Below, in pieces: positions 1 to 9,111 of a stretch of DNA of 34,054 bases. Below the pieces are notes generated by a model. That model had not been told where the DNA came from and ran no database searches. It worked only from the letters and a program-made list of their open reading frames with translations. Source of the DNA: Azospirillum soli. GTDB lineage: Bacteria > Pseudomonadota > Alphaproteobacteria > Azospirillales > Azospirillaceae. The translations under genes and the position numbers were made by a program. The stretch covers positions 1 to 34,054 of the forward strand of contig NZ_JAGINQ010000040.1 of assembly GCF_017876165.1 (NCBI RefSeq), in the 5' to 3' direction. Each line of letters begins with the position of its first letter. The stretch's first letter is position 1.

Positions 1-1
1 C

Positions 2-82
2 GCCAGCGGCCATCCGATCACCAAGCTCGATGAGCTCCTGCCCTGGGGCCATACCCGGCAGGCGGAACCCGCCGTGGCCTGA
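2..82 (+). CDS. IS66-family transposase (TnpC), C-terminal end only
   Basis: The first 27 codons end in a peptide containing HPITKLDELLPWGH, followed by a short Pro/Ala/Val tail and TGA. This resembles the conserved C-terminus of IS66-family TnpC transposases, which typically carry a DELLPW motif close to the end. Everything upstream lies outside the window, so it cannot be said whether the transposase is intact. The IS appears to sit in the cargo part of the Tn7-like element. Confidence 0.75.
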   Translation, partial: ASGHPITKLDELLPWGHTRQAEPAVA

Positions 83-95
83 GAACACCGCTTAC
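83..95. repeat. Probable right terminal inverted repeat of the IS66 element
   Basis: Thirteen bases after the transposase stop the sequence reads CCGCTTAC, which is GTAAGCGG on the other strand. IS66-family inverted repeats usually begin GTAAGCG, so the element probably ends at 95. The left end and the 8-bp target duplication cannot be checked here. Confidence 0.5.
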
Positions 96-280
96 TCTGT
101 ACACGAGATGTTGGGATGTTATCGGACAGGAACGCCGGGCTGTATTTGGCTAACATAGCCTCTGATGTCCCGTGCGAGGACAGCCCATTCCAAGATCAGC
201 GATTTTTGACAACCAATGATTACACATAGCTGCAAGATTGAGCGAACTCGTGGGGTCACTCTGCTTTCCAAAAGCCAGCA

Positions 281-1129
281 CTATACATAGGGAGGATAGA
301 TGGTTACGCGTTTTCGCCCAGAATGCGGAAATTCCGAAAATTTCCCCTGTTTCAAGGCAATTAGCAAAGCTTTAATCACTCCTGGAACCTCTACAACGCT
401 CATTCTTTTAATGAGAGTTCTATCCCCATTTTTCACAGAAACTGTTTCGGTAAATTCATCGAATTTCCCCATTGAAACAACAAATAGAAAATAATACCCA
501 AAGAAAGCCCCCTGCGTTACCTCGGCATTATCTGCGCAATCTGTTTGTGGTTGTACAACGATATCTTTCATGCGCAGAGAGCCATTATCGATGACAAGCC
601 CCTCCAACGAACATAAGATCAATCTCATCTTCGATGGAAGTGCAGCGGAGGGACCCTGTAAAAGGTATCGCCGAATATCCTCCTCTTCTTCAGGAAGAAG
701 CTTTACTCGACCGAAAAAATCCATATCGGAGACGGACATGCGCCATATCACAGATACAAAAAAGTACAAAATCCTTCCAGAATCCCCAGGAACGCTGATG
801 AATTGGTGTCCTGGCGACGAGGAATCTGGCGCCAATGTAATTGACCGGTAACTGTTTACTTTTTTATCTGACAATTCTGTAGCAACATAATTCTCCTGCT
901 CCTGGAACAGTATTTCACATTTTCGACAAAGAAGCCTTTGCCAATATCCGGTCGATCGCTTGCGCGGCTTAACTCTTGGATCTAAGCTTGTTTCAAACAG
1001 GCGTCCTTGCTTCTCCAAAGTAAACGTATGCTTATAACAAAAATCTGGTATAATATGAGACTTGCAGAGCGGGGCGATGCACTGGCAAAGCGCGCACACC
1101 CCGACGTTATCGCTCTTCATTTTTACCAT
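281..1129 (-). CDS. Uncharacterised zinc-motif (SHIIP, HNH-like) cargo protein
   Basis: The 282-aa product has a CxxC pair at residues 12 and 15, a SHIIP motif at 24-28 and a second CxxC pair at 68 and 71, all in its first 75 residues. This resembles the metal-binding half of HNH-like or zinc-ribbon proteins, and SHIIP-type hypothetical proteins recur in accessory DNA. I do not recognise a specific family, and the remaining 200 residues show no motif I can name. The gene is clearly more AT-rich than its neighbours, with many AAA, ATT and TTT codons, which points to separate acquisition. It lies downstream of tnsE in the same direction, 172 bp away, where Tn7-like elements carry cargo. Start choice is weak: ATG at 1129 or at 1120, neither with a strong ribosome binding site. 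Confidence 0.72.
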   Translation of the reverse strand: MVKMKSDNVGVCALCQCIAPLCKSHIIPDFCYKHTFTLEKQGRLFETSLDPRVKPRKRSTGYWQRLLCRKCEILFQEQENYVATELSDKKVNSYRSITLAPDSSSPGHQFISVPGDSGRILYFFVSVIWRMSVSDMDFFGRVKLLPEEEEDIRRYLLQGPSAALPSKMRLILCSLEGLVIDNGSLRMKDIVVQPQTDCADNAEVTQGAFFGYYFLFVVSMGKFDEFTETVSVKNGDRTLIKRMSVVEVPGVIKALLIALKQGKFSEFPHSGRKRVTIYPPYV

Positions 1130-1301
1130 TTACCGTATCGCAACCGTATTCTCATGGCCGGACAATGCCAGTTGGACTTGTGGATACATAATGGGAAATT
1201 ACCACAACCGATTGAGGAATGCAATTTTATTCGCGTGGCTTCGAATGCAATTACCTATAATCGCAATCATGCATCATGCTGATAATAGCTACATTAGAAT
1301 A

Positions 1302-2942
1302 TTATTTGGATAACCCAAGCCTCGCTCCTAATTTCGCAGCCCACGCAGCCAAGTAATCTCCATTATTTAATTTTTCTCGACAGCAAAGGACTTTCCGATA
1401 GCGCTGGGCGAAAAAAATATCGAAAAACCTTTCTATTGCCCTTGCCTCCCAGGAACCTCCATTTTCTACTAGCCCGTCCAAAAGGGTGGCAAGGTGCTTT
1501 TCCATCTCAAAAAACCCGCAGGGGCGGCGATAGATCAGGGCAAGGCTAGACAAAGCGTGCTCACCGGAATGATCGACGCTCACCAGCACCAGAGGGATCC
1601 CATTTTTTGGGGTGAATATCGCGATCAGGCATGGCCTCCGACAGCGCCCCACCGTCGAGAATGCGCGACCCGGCTTCAGGAGGCAAAGCGAGCTGGCGAC
1701 ATGCACTGCCGGCAGTTCCTTTGCCATCAGCCTAACCACCGCCATCATCGGTTCGAGTTCCCCTAAATCATCTGGTCCTGCGGGCTCAAGCAGGCGGAAC
1801 TCGATGGGTGGCAAGGAGGTGGAGGAGTCTTCCTCCGCGACACTGACGCTGGTCTGCAGTCGCCGGGGATACTGTCGATCACGTGGCGGTCGGGATTTTT
1901 CCCGTTCCGGAGCATCTTGTTTCAATGGCGTGGCAGATCGCGCCTTGAGGATCACCCTTTCAATGGGGATGGTCCGATCAAACGTCCCCATTTTAGCCGG
2001 GGCATGGAGCGCGGTCTGGTGAGTGTTGGTGCGGCTGCCGGCAGCCGTAACGTCAATGCCAAGCTCATGGGCATCTGCCGGTTCTGCTGGCGTGGAAAAA
2101 TCGTTTTCATTTTGGCGCAGTGATTTGAACCCGGCAGGACGGAACGGCTTCGCCTCGCGGATTGAAGGATGCGAATAGCGCAAGCGATCACAAGGAAAAC
2201 GCTTGCCACTCATGGAATTGATCTCCAGGACCAGCACCGTAGCCTTCCACTCAATGGCGCGCACAGCCCAGACCGAGTCGAACAAATGTGGAGGTGTGAA
2301 GCTTACATATGGTTGCCCCGCTGTCCTCACCCTGACACTGTCCCATGAGTGCCGGCCTTCCAAATCCACGGCGGTCCAGGCGAATTCGCTGGCAAAGGGA
2401 TCTGACAGGCAGTTGCGCGGCATCCCGCGGGTGAAACGAAGGTGCAGGTCGGGATAGAAGCCCGGCGCCTCCGGGCTAAAAAGTTCCATGATCCCGGTGG
2501 AGCGCATCAGCGCGTTCGCCATGGTCTTGTTGTGCAAAAAAAGATAGCGGACCATTTCGACGGTCGGCACCAGGATCACCCGATCGCCTTGACAGTAGCG
2601 GAGCAGGTGCTGAATGCCGGTGGGATGCTCTCCAAACGAAAAGACTTCAGGCGGAATTGCCTTGGTCGTCACCTCCTCAGCGGCCCCGACGTCATCAACG
2701 CGCAACACCAGAGAACACCCGCGGTTGGGCGTCCTGCTCTGGCAGCCTTCGATGAAGACCCTACCTGGTGCCAGCAGCGGCAGCATCCCGATCGGCAATG
2801 GCCAAGGTTTCAGCCTCTCCGTTTCCATGTCCCTGGTGACGGTCAAAACCTGCCAGCCACGCTGTGCATCCTCGCGGAAGCCAACCAGCCAAAAGACCTC
2901 CAGCGCATAGGCGTGTTTAAGAAATTGCCGAACCAGGGTCAT
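1302..2942 (-). CDS. tnsE: Tn7-like transposition protein TnsE
   Basis: In Tn7, TnsE is the alternative target selector that directs insertion to replicating DNA, including mobile plasmids, through DNA structure and the sliding clamp. The 546-aa product is close in length to Tn7 TnsE (about 538 aa). Local resemblances recalled from Tn7 TnsE include YLFLHNK at residues 133-139, LEINSM at 239-244 (LEINAM in Tn7), a low-complexity Pro/Ser/Asp-rich linker at about 280-385, and a C-terminal part with the LCLLKPGR...VLVSVD block matching the TnsE C-terminal domain. Its ATG overlaps the tnsD stop in an ATGA, so the two are translationally coupled. Gene order (last of ABCDE) supports the call. Overall identity to Tn7 looks low, so the assignment rests on pattern and position together. 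Confidence 0.88.
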   Translation of the reverse strand: MTLVRQFLKHAYALEVFWLVGFREDAQRGWQVLTVTRDMETERLKPWPLPIGMLPLLAPGRVFIEGCQSRTPNRGCSLVLRVDDVGAAEEVTTKAIPPEVFSFGEHPTGIQHLLRYCQGDRVILVPTVEMVRYLFLHNKTMANALMRSTGIMELFSPEAPGFYPDLHLRFTRGMPRNCLSDPFASEFAWTAVDLEGRHSWDSVRVRTAGQPYVSFTPPHLFDSVWAVRAIEWKATVLVLEINSMSGKRFPCDRLRYSHPSIREAKPFRPAGFKSLRQNENDFSTPAEPADAHELGIDVTAAGSRTNTHQTALHAPAKMGTFDRTIPIERVILKARSATPLKQDAPEREKSRPPRDRQYPRRLQTSVSVAEEDSSTSLPPIEFRLLEPAGPDDLGELEPMMAVVRLMAKELPAVHVASSLCLLKPGRAFSTVGRCRRPCLIAIFTPKNGIPLVLVSVDHSGEHALSSLALIYRRPCGFFEMEKHLATLLDGLVENGGSWEARAIERFFDIFFAQRYRKVLCCREKLNNGDYLAAWAAKLGARLGLSK

Positions 2943-4393
2943 TGCGCCTCCAGGATGGCCGCCATGTCCGCCAAAGCCGCTCGAATGAAGGGAATGGAAG
3001 CGGAGGGCACCCCAGACAGCTTTCGAACTTGCAGGATCGACGCAGTTACGGCGGCTTCGCCAAGGTCCGCAAGGGCCTGCCCGATAAGGCGCTTGTGGAA
3101 TGCTTCCGTGGTCTCGGTCACCTCGCCGAGTGCGCGCAGGGTCTCCGGGAGCCGGTCTCCCCAGCGGTCGGTATCGATCATCTTGCCCAACCGTATCTTG
3201 ATCGCGTTCCTCGTGACCCTGCGCCGCGGCGTCTCGTTCAGCATCTCAGCCGCCGCATGCCGGATGCGGACGGCGAGGTCCAGATCCACCGTTGGCCAGT
3301 CGAGCGTTTCGGGGCGCATCCGGCGGTGCGCCGGGGCAATCAACGACGCCGTCATCCATGTCCGTGGTTGGCGACGCTGAATCGCGGTCTCTGTTGGCGC
3401 GTGTTCGGCAAGACGGTCACCGTTCTGGGGCAGGTCGTCGCGGGGGGTGATACGCCGGCGGCCCGCAGTCGCACTGGGGGCAGCCGTCGGAGACAGTCGC
3501 GAAAGACCGTCCAGCAGCAGGTCAAACAGGATGTGGTGCAGGGGGTGGACCGGTGGTCCGTGCGGATTTATTAACGACGAGAGCCAACCGGTGCTTTGTG
3601 CTTCCTTCAGAACCGATTGGAGGGGGCGGGCGAAGGTGACATACGCCTCACACAAGCGTCGGAAATTCAACCGTTTTGGTCCGTCCGTCAGCCCGAGTTC
3701 GGCCAAGGCGCTCAGACGGACTTCCGCGGAACTGGCGGGCGGCGGCGCGTCAAGCAGCTGACGCGACCGCCGGGCGATCTCCTGGAGCAAGGCAAAACAG
3801 GAACCGTCCACCGTCCAGGCTGGTCGGGGAATGTCGCCGAGGTCGGCAACCTTCGGCGCCGTGACCAGATGCTGATGCTCGGCGGTCGTCGTCGGCGCGT
3901 TGAAGACGACGGTCAGCGGCACACCATGGTCGGGACAGACCAGTACGCCGGGCAGTTGATGCGCACGCCGCCAATAGGGCTCGCCGTACCGCTCCGTAGC
4001 TTCAGCTGCGCAGAGACGGCAACAGCGCAGGACCGTGGAGAAATGAAGCGGGTTGGCCGCGATGTCCCAGGTGGCAAACCTTCGCTCCGCAGAGCGCTCG
4101 GTCATCGCGTCCAACATCGCCTGCCGCACCGGTGGCGGCTCATAGGCGACGCAGTAGGGATAGAAGGTGGCCGTCATCGCCAGCCGTGTCGGCGTGAGGC
4201 GGCGGTCGGGCGGCAAACGGCGGGCGAGGTCGCGAAGACGCCCGACCAGGAAGGGTGTAAGGCGCACGCTCCGATCACCGAAGAGTTCGCCCATCGTCAG
4301 CTTCGGGCTGTCGGCGCCGGTGTGGCGGTGATAGCGCGCCACCACGCTGTGCAGCAGCTCGTCGGGGTAGATGGTCGGGAAATAGGGCAGCAT
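2939..4393 (-). CDS. tnsD: Target-site selector TnsD (TniQ family)
   Basis: TnsD/TniQ proteins bind a specific attachment site and recruit TnsC there. The 484-aa product (Tn7 TnsD is 508) opens with YPDELLHSVVARYHRHTG, the TniQ N-terminal signature. It carries a zinc finger made by C125xxC128 and C153xxH156 with the typical LPGVLVCPDHG context. The C-terminal half, which in Tn7 reads the att DNA, is rich in Arg and Leu and I cannot match it to a known target class. The start ATG is 7 nt after the tnsC stop. Its downstream end overlaps tnsE by 4 nt. Confidence 0.93.
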   Translation of the reverse strand: MLPYFPTIYPDELLHSVVARYHRHTGADSPKLTMGELFGDRSVRLTPFLVGRLRDLARRLPPDRRLTPTRLAMTATFYPYCVAYEPPPVRQAMLDAMTERSAERRFATWDIAANPLHFSTVLRCCRLCAAEATERYGEPYWRRAHQLPGVLVCPDHGVPLTVVFNAPTTTAEHQHLVTAPKVADLGDIPRPAWTVDGSCFALLQEIARRSRQLLDAPPPASSAEVRLSALAELGLTDGPKRLNFRRLCEAYVTFARPLQSVLKEAQSTGWLSSLINPHGPPVHPLHHILFDLLLDGLSRLSPTAAPSATAGRRRITPRDDLPQNGDRLAEHAPTETAIQRRQPRTWMTASLIAPAHRRMRPETLDWPTVDLDLAVRIRHAAAEMLNETPRRRVTRNAIKIRLGKMIDTDRWGDRLPETLRALGEVTETTEAFHKRLIGQALADLGEAAVTASILQVRKLSGVPSASIPFIRAALADMAAILEAQ

Positions 4394-4400
4394 CCGGCCC

Positions 4401-6044
4401 TCACGCGGCGAAGTCGGCCATCGGCGGCCTGATCACCCCCGCATCAAGGAACGCCGCATGAACGGTCTGCTCCCCGGATTTTGCTTGCGCGGCGATGGCG
4501 CGCAGATCGTTGGCTTCGAGAGGCGCCGGCGGGACTCCCTTCGCTTTGCTGACGCCGCGGCGCTTCGCCGGCTTCTTCTCCGGCTCACGCCCCTGGAGCT
4601 TGTCCATGATCCGGGCGAGAAGATCCATTGGCGCGAGATCAGGCGCTTCGGCAAGAGCTTCGGAGAGTGCTAGTTCGGCGAGCTCCGGCGTCAGCCCGAT
4701 CGCTTGCAACGCGTTCAGGGTGGCTTCCCGGACCTTCCCCTCGTCCCTGACGGGCGTCCGACCGGATGCACGCGGTCCGACTGTTACGGAGGGGGCCAAC
4801 CGCGTCGTGGCGTTGTCAAGCGCCTGCTGAACGAAAGCGTGCAGCGGGCTCAGGTCATCGTAGAGAACGAGGGCCTTCATGTCGTTGGCTCGCAACGCCT
4901 CGATCATGGGGGCGACGAGCCTGAAGTTTTCCCTGGCGACGTGCCGGAGCAAACCGGCCCCCAATCGCTCGGGGCGGTCGCGCAGGGCACCGAGTTGGAT
5001 GGCGTGGACCTGGCTCAGCATGAACAGCTTCACCACCAGATCGACGATCCCCTGCGTCTCGTCGTACAGGACATGACGGAGTTCATCGGTCAGGGGCGTG
5101 TGCTCCCGCGTCCATTGGAAATCCCACATGCGCTCGACGAACTGGTCCCAGGCCGGACCCGGCGGAAGGCGCTCCCACGTCAGGCTGCCCATGCCGCTGG
5201 CCCGCCGCGCGTTGCGGAACGCGCCCTGCAGCAGGGGAACGGCGGCCAGCGTGCCAATGATCATCACCGGGATGCCGATGGTGTTGACCAGCGTCACCAG
5301 AAAGTTCAGCAGATCGTCCCGGCTGGCCCCAGGGGCTTGGCGCAGGTGCTGAATCTCGTCGACCACCAAGGCGCCCAGCGCGTGCAGTTCGGCCACATGG
5401 GCCATCCATGCCATCATCTCGTCCACCGCAAAGCGGCTGGCGCCGTACTTACGCCGGTAGCGCGTGCCCAACAGCTTGTCCATCTCGGCGAAGAAATTGA
5501 TACAGAGCTGCTTGGGCGAGCCCTTGTAAGGGCAATCCAGCTTCAACCAGACGACCTGCTCCAGGCTGAACGGCTGTGCATGATGGATCGTCTGCGGATA
5601 GAGCTTCAGCACCCGCTCGATGCCGCGGCTCTTGCCGATCCCGGAGCAGCCGACGATCGCGAATCCGTTGGCCGTCGCTTCGACGGAATGGCGTGGGACG
5701 ATGCCGAGATCGTTCTGCTCAAGGCGGTCGTAGGAGTTCTGGAGCCTGCGAACGTAGTCCCCGTTGGCCGGGTTGCGTCCGAGATAGCCCTGGCGGACCA
5801 GCATGGAAAACCGTGATTCCAGGAGAATGTGGCGGTCCAGTGGATCGAAGTAGCGTCCCAGTCGCTGAACGCAGTGGGCGCGCAGATGGGCGGAGTAGCG
5901 CCTTTCGGCTTCGTCGAACAGCGGCAGGTCAGTCAGGCGCTCCAGCGCCTCGGCCGCGGACAGGATTGGCGGCAGCCGGTTGATGAAGGGGTTGTCCCGG
6001 TATTCCGGCAGGGTGATCGGTTCGTCATCGCCGTCCGTCGTCAT
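4401..6044 (-). CDS. tnsC: AAA+ transposition regulator TnsC
   Basis: TnsC is the ATPase that links the target selectors to the TnsA-TnsB transposase and imposes target immunity. The 547-aa product is the size of Tn7 TnsC (555 aa). A Walker A motif GCSGIGKS is at residues 132-139 and a Walker B motif LVVDE at 226-230, followed by IQHLR and an AAA+ sensor-like segment MIIGTLA. The C-terminal third is Ala/Lys/Pro-rich. The start ATG at 6044 is chosen because GGAGG lies 6 nt upstream and the N-terminus reads like family members; the open frame extends further upstream, but only as antisense-like Arg/Ser-rich sequence. It overlaps the end of tnsB by 20 nt. Confidence 0.94.
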   Translation of the reverse strand: MTTDGDDEPITLPEYRDNPFINRLPPILSAAEALERLTDLPLFDEAERRYSAHLRAHCVQRLGRYFDPLDRHILLESRFSMLVRQGYLGRNPANGDYVRRLQNSYDRLEQNDLGIVPRHSVEATANGFAIVGCSGIGKSRGIERVLKLYPQTIHHAQPFSLEQVVWLKLDCPYKGSPKQLCINFFAEMDKLLGTRYRRKYGASRFAVDEMMAWMAHVAELHALGALVVDEIQHLRQAPGASRDDLLNFLVTLVNTIGIPVMIIGTLAAVPLLQGAFRNARRASGMGSLTWERLPPGPAWDQFVERMWDFQWTREHTPLTDELRHVLYDETQGIVDLVVKLFMLSQVHAIQLGALRDRPERLGAGLLRHVARENFRLVAPMIEALRANDMKALVLYDDLSPLHAFVQQALDNATTRLAPSVTVGPRASGRTPVRDEGKVREATLNALQAIGLTPELAELALSEALAEAPDLAPMDLLARIMDKLQGREPEKKPAKRRGVSKAKGVPPAPLEANDLRAIAAQAKSGEQTVHAAFLDAGVIRPPMADFAA

Positions 6045-8196
6045 CCGGTCCCTCCGTTCGCTGCTTGCGCATCTCACCCGCCGTGGGCAGGCTGAAGTCG
6101 TCCTCGTCCGGCGGCTTGGAGATGAGCGGCACGACATTCCCCCCGCTTGATGGCGCGGCCGGGTCCTTGCCGATCCGGAAGGCCTCACGGTCCTGGTTCT
6201 CGCGCCGTTCCTGCTGCCGGTTCTCCCGGATGCCCTTCAGCTTCTGACGGTCGCTGCCGGATTCCGCAGGAGCCGCCGCATGCTTCGCCTCGGCAGCAGA
6301 GATGATGTCCTTTGCCGCTTGAAGGAGATCGATCCGCCCCTGAAGCGCGCGGGGCTGGTGAGCGTTCTGCACGCGGCGTTCGTCCTGCCGCATCTGGTCG
6401 ATCTCCCACAGCGTGCGGTCGCGGTAGGCGGCGCTGCGGTCGGTCATCGCGCAGGGGATGAATTGAATGCGGCCGCGATCCTCGTCGTGCAGGAAGACCT
6501 CGTTCATGCAGCGGGGATCGTAGGACACCTGCACCGTCCAGGTTCTCCGCTGCCGTGCACGCTCGAACCAATGCTCGGCCATGGCCTTCGCGCAGGTGTA
6601 GTAGCAGCCGTAGAAGCGGATGCCGTGCATGGTGACGGTCGCCTCGTCCGAGGGCAGGACGCTCAGCGTTACGAGGTCGGCCGGGTAGGACCGCAACTGT
6701 CCGCTCCGCCGCGCGACGCCCCACTCCCACAACTCGATGGGGATCGCCTTGACCTCCTCGGCGATCATCTGACGGTCCCGGGGGTAGTCGCGGATCAGGT
6801 GCTGGGTGTTGTAGTAGAGCACGCAGTGGATGATGATCGCGGTGAACTCGTCGATGTCGAGCTTGGCGTCCAAGCGATAGTCGCGGGCGCCCCGCTCCTG
6901 GAAGTCCACGTCGATGTAGCCCGGCGTGTAAGCACGGAACTTCGTGGGCAACAGCCGGAACCGTTGCTCGACGATGCCCTTCCAGTCGGCCCGGTAGGGC
7001 GCGGTGTTCTCCACCTCGACATGGAAGTTTTGGATCAGCGTCTCGACGGACGAACCGACCATCTCGCCACGGTCGCCGAGGAGCCGGTCCGGCATGTGGT
7101 GGCAGGGCCAGTCGGCCTCTTCGATCTCGATGTCGAACTGGCGGCAGTAGGCCACCTTGTCCGTCGCGGCGTTGGCGATCGCCATCATGGCCCCGACCCA
7201 GGAGGGTCCCTCGAAGCCGATGTAGAGACCGACGATCATGCGGGTGAACACGTCGATGACGACGTAGAGCACCGGGCGGCCGACCAGCTTGTTCCGGTTC
7301 ATCCGGGAGACGAGATAGATGTCGGCGATCGTGGCGTCGATCTGGTACCGGGAACCGGGGCCGAAAACCTCGGCCGTGGAGGTGTTCAGCAGTGCCCGTA
7401 GATCCTTGTCGTACACCCGGGGCGTGCGCCGCTGGCGTTCGATGCGGAAAACGTCGTTGTCCTTGTCGAACCAATAGCGGAACTGGCGTAGCGTCGGGTG
7501 CTCGGCACGGACGATGGCTCGCTGCCGACCGGTCTCTTCGTCGAGCCGGAGATCGGTGAAGTGGTCGTTGATGAGTTCGTCGTAGCAGCCGGCCATGTCG
7601 AGCCGGCGGTTCGCCGCAAAGTAACGGGTCACCGTGTCGCGGAACAGGCCGCGCATCCCGGCGTCCACGTTGACCCCGACGATGCCGGTCGTGCTGACCC
7701 GGCCCCGCTTCTTCTCGGAAACCGCCTTGGCTTTGCCCCTGCCGCCGCAACGGTCGTAGTCGGGCAGGAGCGCGTTCGGCGACATGCCTCGTTGCCAATA
7801 GCGGCGGAGCTGCCGGTAGAGAGTAAAGCGGTTGCTCCCCGTCTCGACCACGACGCGTTGAACCAGTTTCGACCGTTGGTCGGGATGGAAGATGGCCGGC
7901 ACTTCTATGACAAGGGGGCGGACCAGCTTCCACGCGGCATCGCGATGTGCCCTGTGATTCTCGGGGATGGCCGCTTCGTTGAGCGGCGCCAGCCAAGGAT
8001 CGTCGGCGACGTCGGCCAGCAGGGCATCCGAGCGCAACCGATCGACCTCCTCCGACCGGCGGAACACCGGCATCGCCGCCCCGTCGTCGATATCGATCAT
8101 GAAACAGCCGCGGCCGAGTGGGTCGAGCCACAGCACCCGTTCCGTCCGCTCCTCGGCGACGAAGGCGACCAGCCTGTTGATGATGAGAGGATTCAC
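6025..8196 (-). CDS. tnsB: DDE transposase TnsB
   Basis: TnsB binds the transposon ends and cuts and joins the 3' strands. The 723-aa product (Tn7 TnsB is 702) has a retroviral-integrase-type core with catalytic D287 in YQIDATIADIYL, D375 in LGDRGEM and E410 in DWKGIVEQRFR, all in the contexts typical of Tn7-like TnsB. The N-terminal 270 residues should hold the helix-turn-helix DNA-binding domains; a basic C-terminal tail follows the core and probably contacts TnsC. GTG at 8196 is taken as the start because it forms a GTGA overlap with the tnsA stop and gives the family N-terminus; the same frame stays open to 8937, but that stretch is the antisense of tnsA. Confidence 0.95.
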   Translation of the reverse strand: MNPLIINRLVAFVAEERTERVLWLDPLGRGCFMIDIDDGAAMPVFRRSEEVDRLRSDALLADVADDPWLAPLNEAAIPENHRAHRDAAWKLVRPLVIEVPAIFHPDQRSKLVQRVVVETGSNRFTLYRQLRRYWQRGMSPNALLPDYDRCGGRGKAKAVSEKKRGRVSTTGIVGVNVDAGMRGLFRDTVTRYFAANRRLDMAGCYDELINDHFTDLRLDEETGRQRAIVRAEHPTLRQFRYWFDKDNDVFRIERQRRTPRVYDKDLRALLNTSTAEVFGPGSRYQIDATIADIYLVSRMNRNKLVGRPVLYVVIDVFTRMIVGLYIGFEGPSWVGAMMAIANAATDKVAYCRQFDIEIEEADWPCHHMPDRLLGDRGEMVGSSVETLIQNFHVEVENTAPYRADWKGIVEQRFRLLPTKFRAYTPGYIDVDFQERGARDYRLDAKLDIDEFTAIIIHCVLYYNTQHLIRDYPRDRQMIAEEVKAIPIELWEWGVARRSGQLRSYPADLVTLSVLPSDEATVTMHGIRFYGCYYTCAKAMAEHWFERARQRRTWTVQVSYDPRCMNEVFLHDEDRGRIQFIPCAMTDRSAAYRDRTLWEIDQMRQDERRVQNAHQPRALQGRIDLLQAAKDIISAAEAKHAAAPAESGSDRQKLKGIRENRQQERRENQDREAFRIGKDPAAPSSGGNVVPLISKPPDEDDFSLPTAGEMRKQRTEGPDDDGRR

Positions 8197-9029
8197 GCCA
8201 GCCGTCTCCCCTGGCCGGGCTCGGCGAGCCGCAGCCACGTCAACGGGGCGTCGTAATCCAGGGGCCTGGTCATATCGCAGACGAGAACCCGCGTCGCGAT
8301 GAGATGACGGACCAGCATCAGGGCCGTGGCCGAAGGCAGGTTCAACCGAAGGTCCATTTCGGCGCAGAACTGGTGGAGAGACAGGTACGTCCGCGCCGGC
8401 ACCTCGCGGGCGATCAGCGCGGCCATTTCGGCGTAGTAGCCGGGGTAAGGCTGCGTCAGGTCGACGACCGACGCGTGCTTGTGAATGCGACCGATGTTTT
8501 CCGCGTAGATCGTGGGGATGTCGGCATCGGTGACGATGCCCCAGCCGACTCCCTGTTCCGCCCAGTAGCGACGCTCGATCTCCTGCTTCTCGATGATCCG
8601 ATCGTTCTCCAGTTTGTCGGCCGGCTTCGCGGAGCGCGCGATCAGGACCCTCCGCCCCTCCCGCACCACATCGCACAGGAAATCGGTGGTCATCACCAGC
8701 GGGGTTTTGGTCGTGGTGTCGCGGGGATGCTTGATGCCGACTCGCTCGGCGATGGCCTGGGTGACCGTCCGGTCGAGAGGAAACTGCTCCCGGATGTCGA
8801 TCACCGACTCGGACCAGTCGAGGACGTAGAAGAGATCGCGCTCTATGTCCGACAGAAGATGGTGGACCCGTCCGGTCTTCAGGCCGCGGGGTCGATGCGT
8901 GCGGCCGCTCGATGGTACGTCCTGGACGGTGAGCCAAGGCTTGTAGTCGGCACCGACGCCTGTGCCCCGCCCCTCAGCGTGGAAGCGGGCGATCTTCCCC
9001 TCGTCAAAACTGTACCGGCTGCGCCCCAT
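8193..9029 (-). CDS. tnsA: Endonuclease subunit TnsA
   Basis: TnsA cuts the 5' strands, so that with TnsB the element is excised by double-strand breaks (cut-and-paste). From ATG 9029 the product has 278 aa. It carries the family blocks PWLTVQDVPSSGR, KTGRVHHLLSD and DIREQFPL. The restriction-enzyme-like catalytic residues are E63 in LLSDIE, D116 in MTTDF and K135 in SAKPAD, next to the Tn7 positions E63, D114 and K132 known from the literature. ATG 9029 is preferred over GTG 9053 because GGAG sits 7 nt upstream. It is the first gene of the tns operon and overlaps tnsB by 4 nt. Confidence 0.95.
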   Translation of the reverse strand: MGRSRYSFDEGKIARFHAEGRGTGVGADYKPWLTVQDVPSSGRTHRPRGLKTGRVHHLLSDIERDLFYVLDWSESVIDIREQFPLDRTVTQAIAERVGIKHPRDTTTKTPLVMTTDFLCDVVREGRRVLIARSAKPADKLENDRIIEKQEIERRYWAEQGVGWGIVTDADIPTIYAENIGRIHKHASVVDLTQPYPGYYAEMAALIAREVPARTYLSLHQFCAEMDLRLNLPSATALMLVRHLIATRVLVCDMTRPLDYDAPLTWLRLAEPGQGRRLA

Positions 9030-9033
9030 GCCG

Positions 9034-9111
9034 TCACTCCGCGGAAAGGCCACCCCCTACGATGGTAAATCTTTCCCAGCAAAGCGCAAGATGGGTTGAC
9101 CGGAGCTTCAT
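9034..9111 (-). CDS. Possible 25-aa leader peptide in front of tnsA
   Basis: A short frame starts at ATG 9111 directly behind AAGGAGG, the strongest Shine-Dalgarno match in the area, although only 3 nt separate AGGAGG from the ATG. It encodes a peptide beginning MKLRSTHLALCWERF and stops at 9034, 4 nt before the tnsA ATG. Its last codon and stop form part of the tnsA ribosome binding site, so its translation could be coupled to tnsA. No known homology; it may equally be a chance frame. Confidence 0.35.
   Translation of the reverse strand: MKLRSTHLALCWERFTIVGGGLSAE

Noticed and set aside
96..280. Left end of the Tn7-like transposon
   Set aside because: TGTTGGGATGTTATCGGACAG at about 114 looks superficially like an end, but there are no phased GGACAAAAA units after it; the first 20 bases alone do not support it.
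6025..8937. 970-aa TnsB with a long N-terminal extension
   Set aside because: The frame upstream of 8196 is antisense-type Arg/Pro-rich sequence overlapping tnsA; the GTG at 8196 gives the family length.
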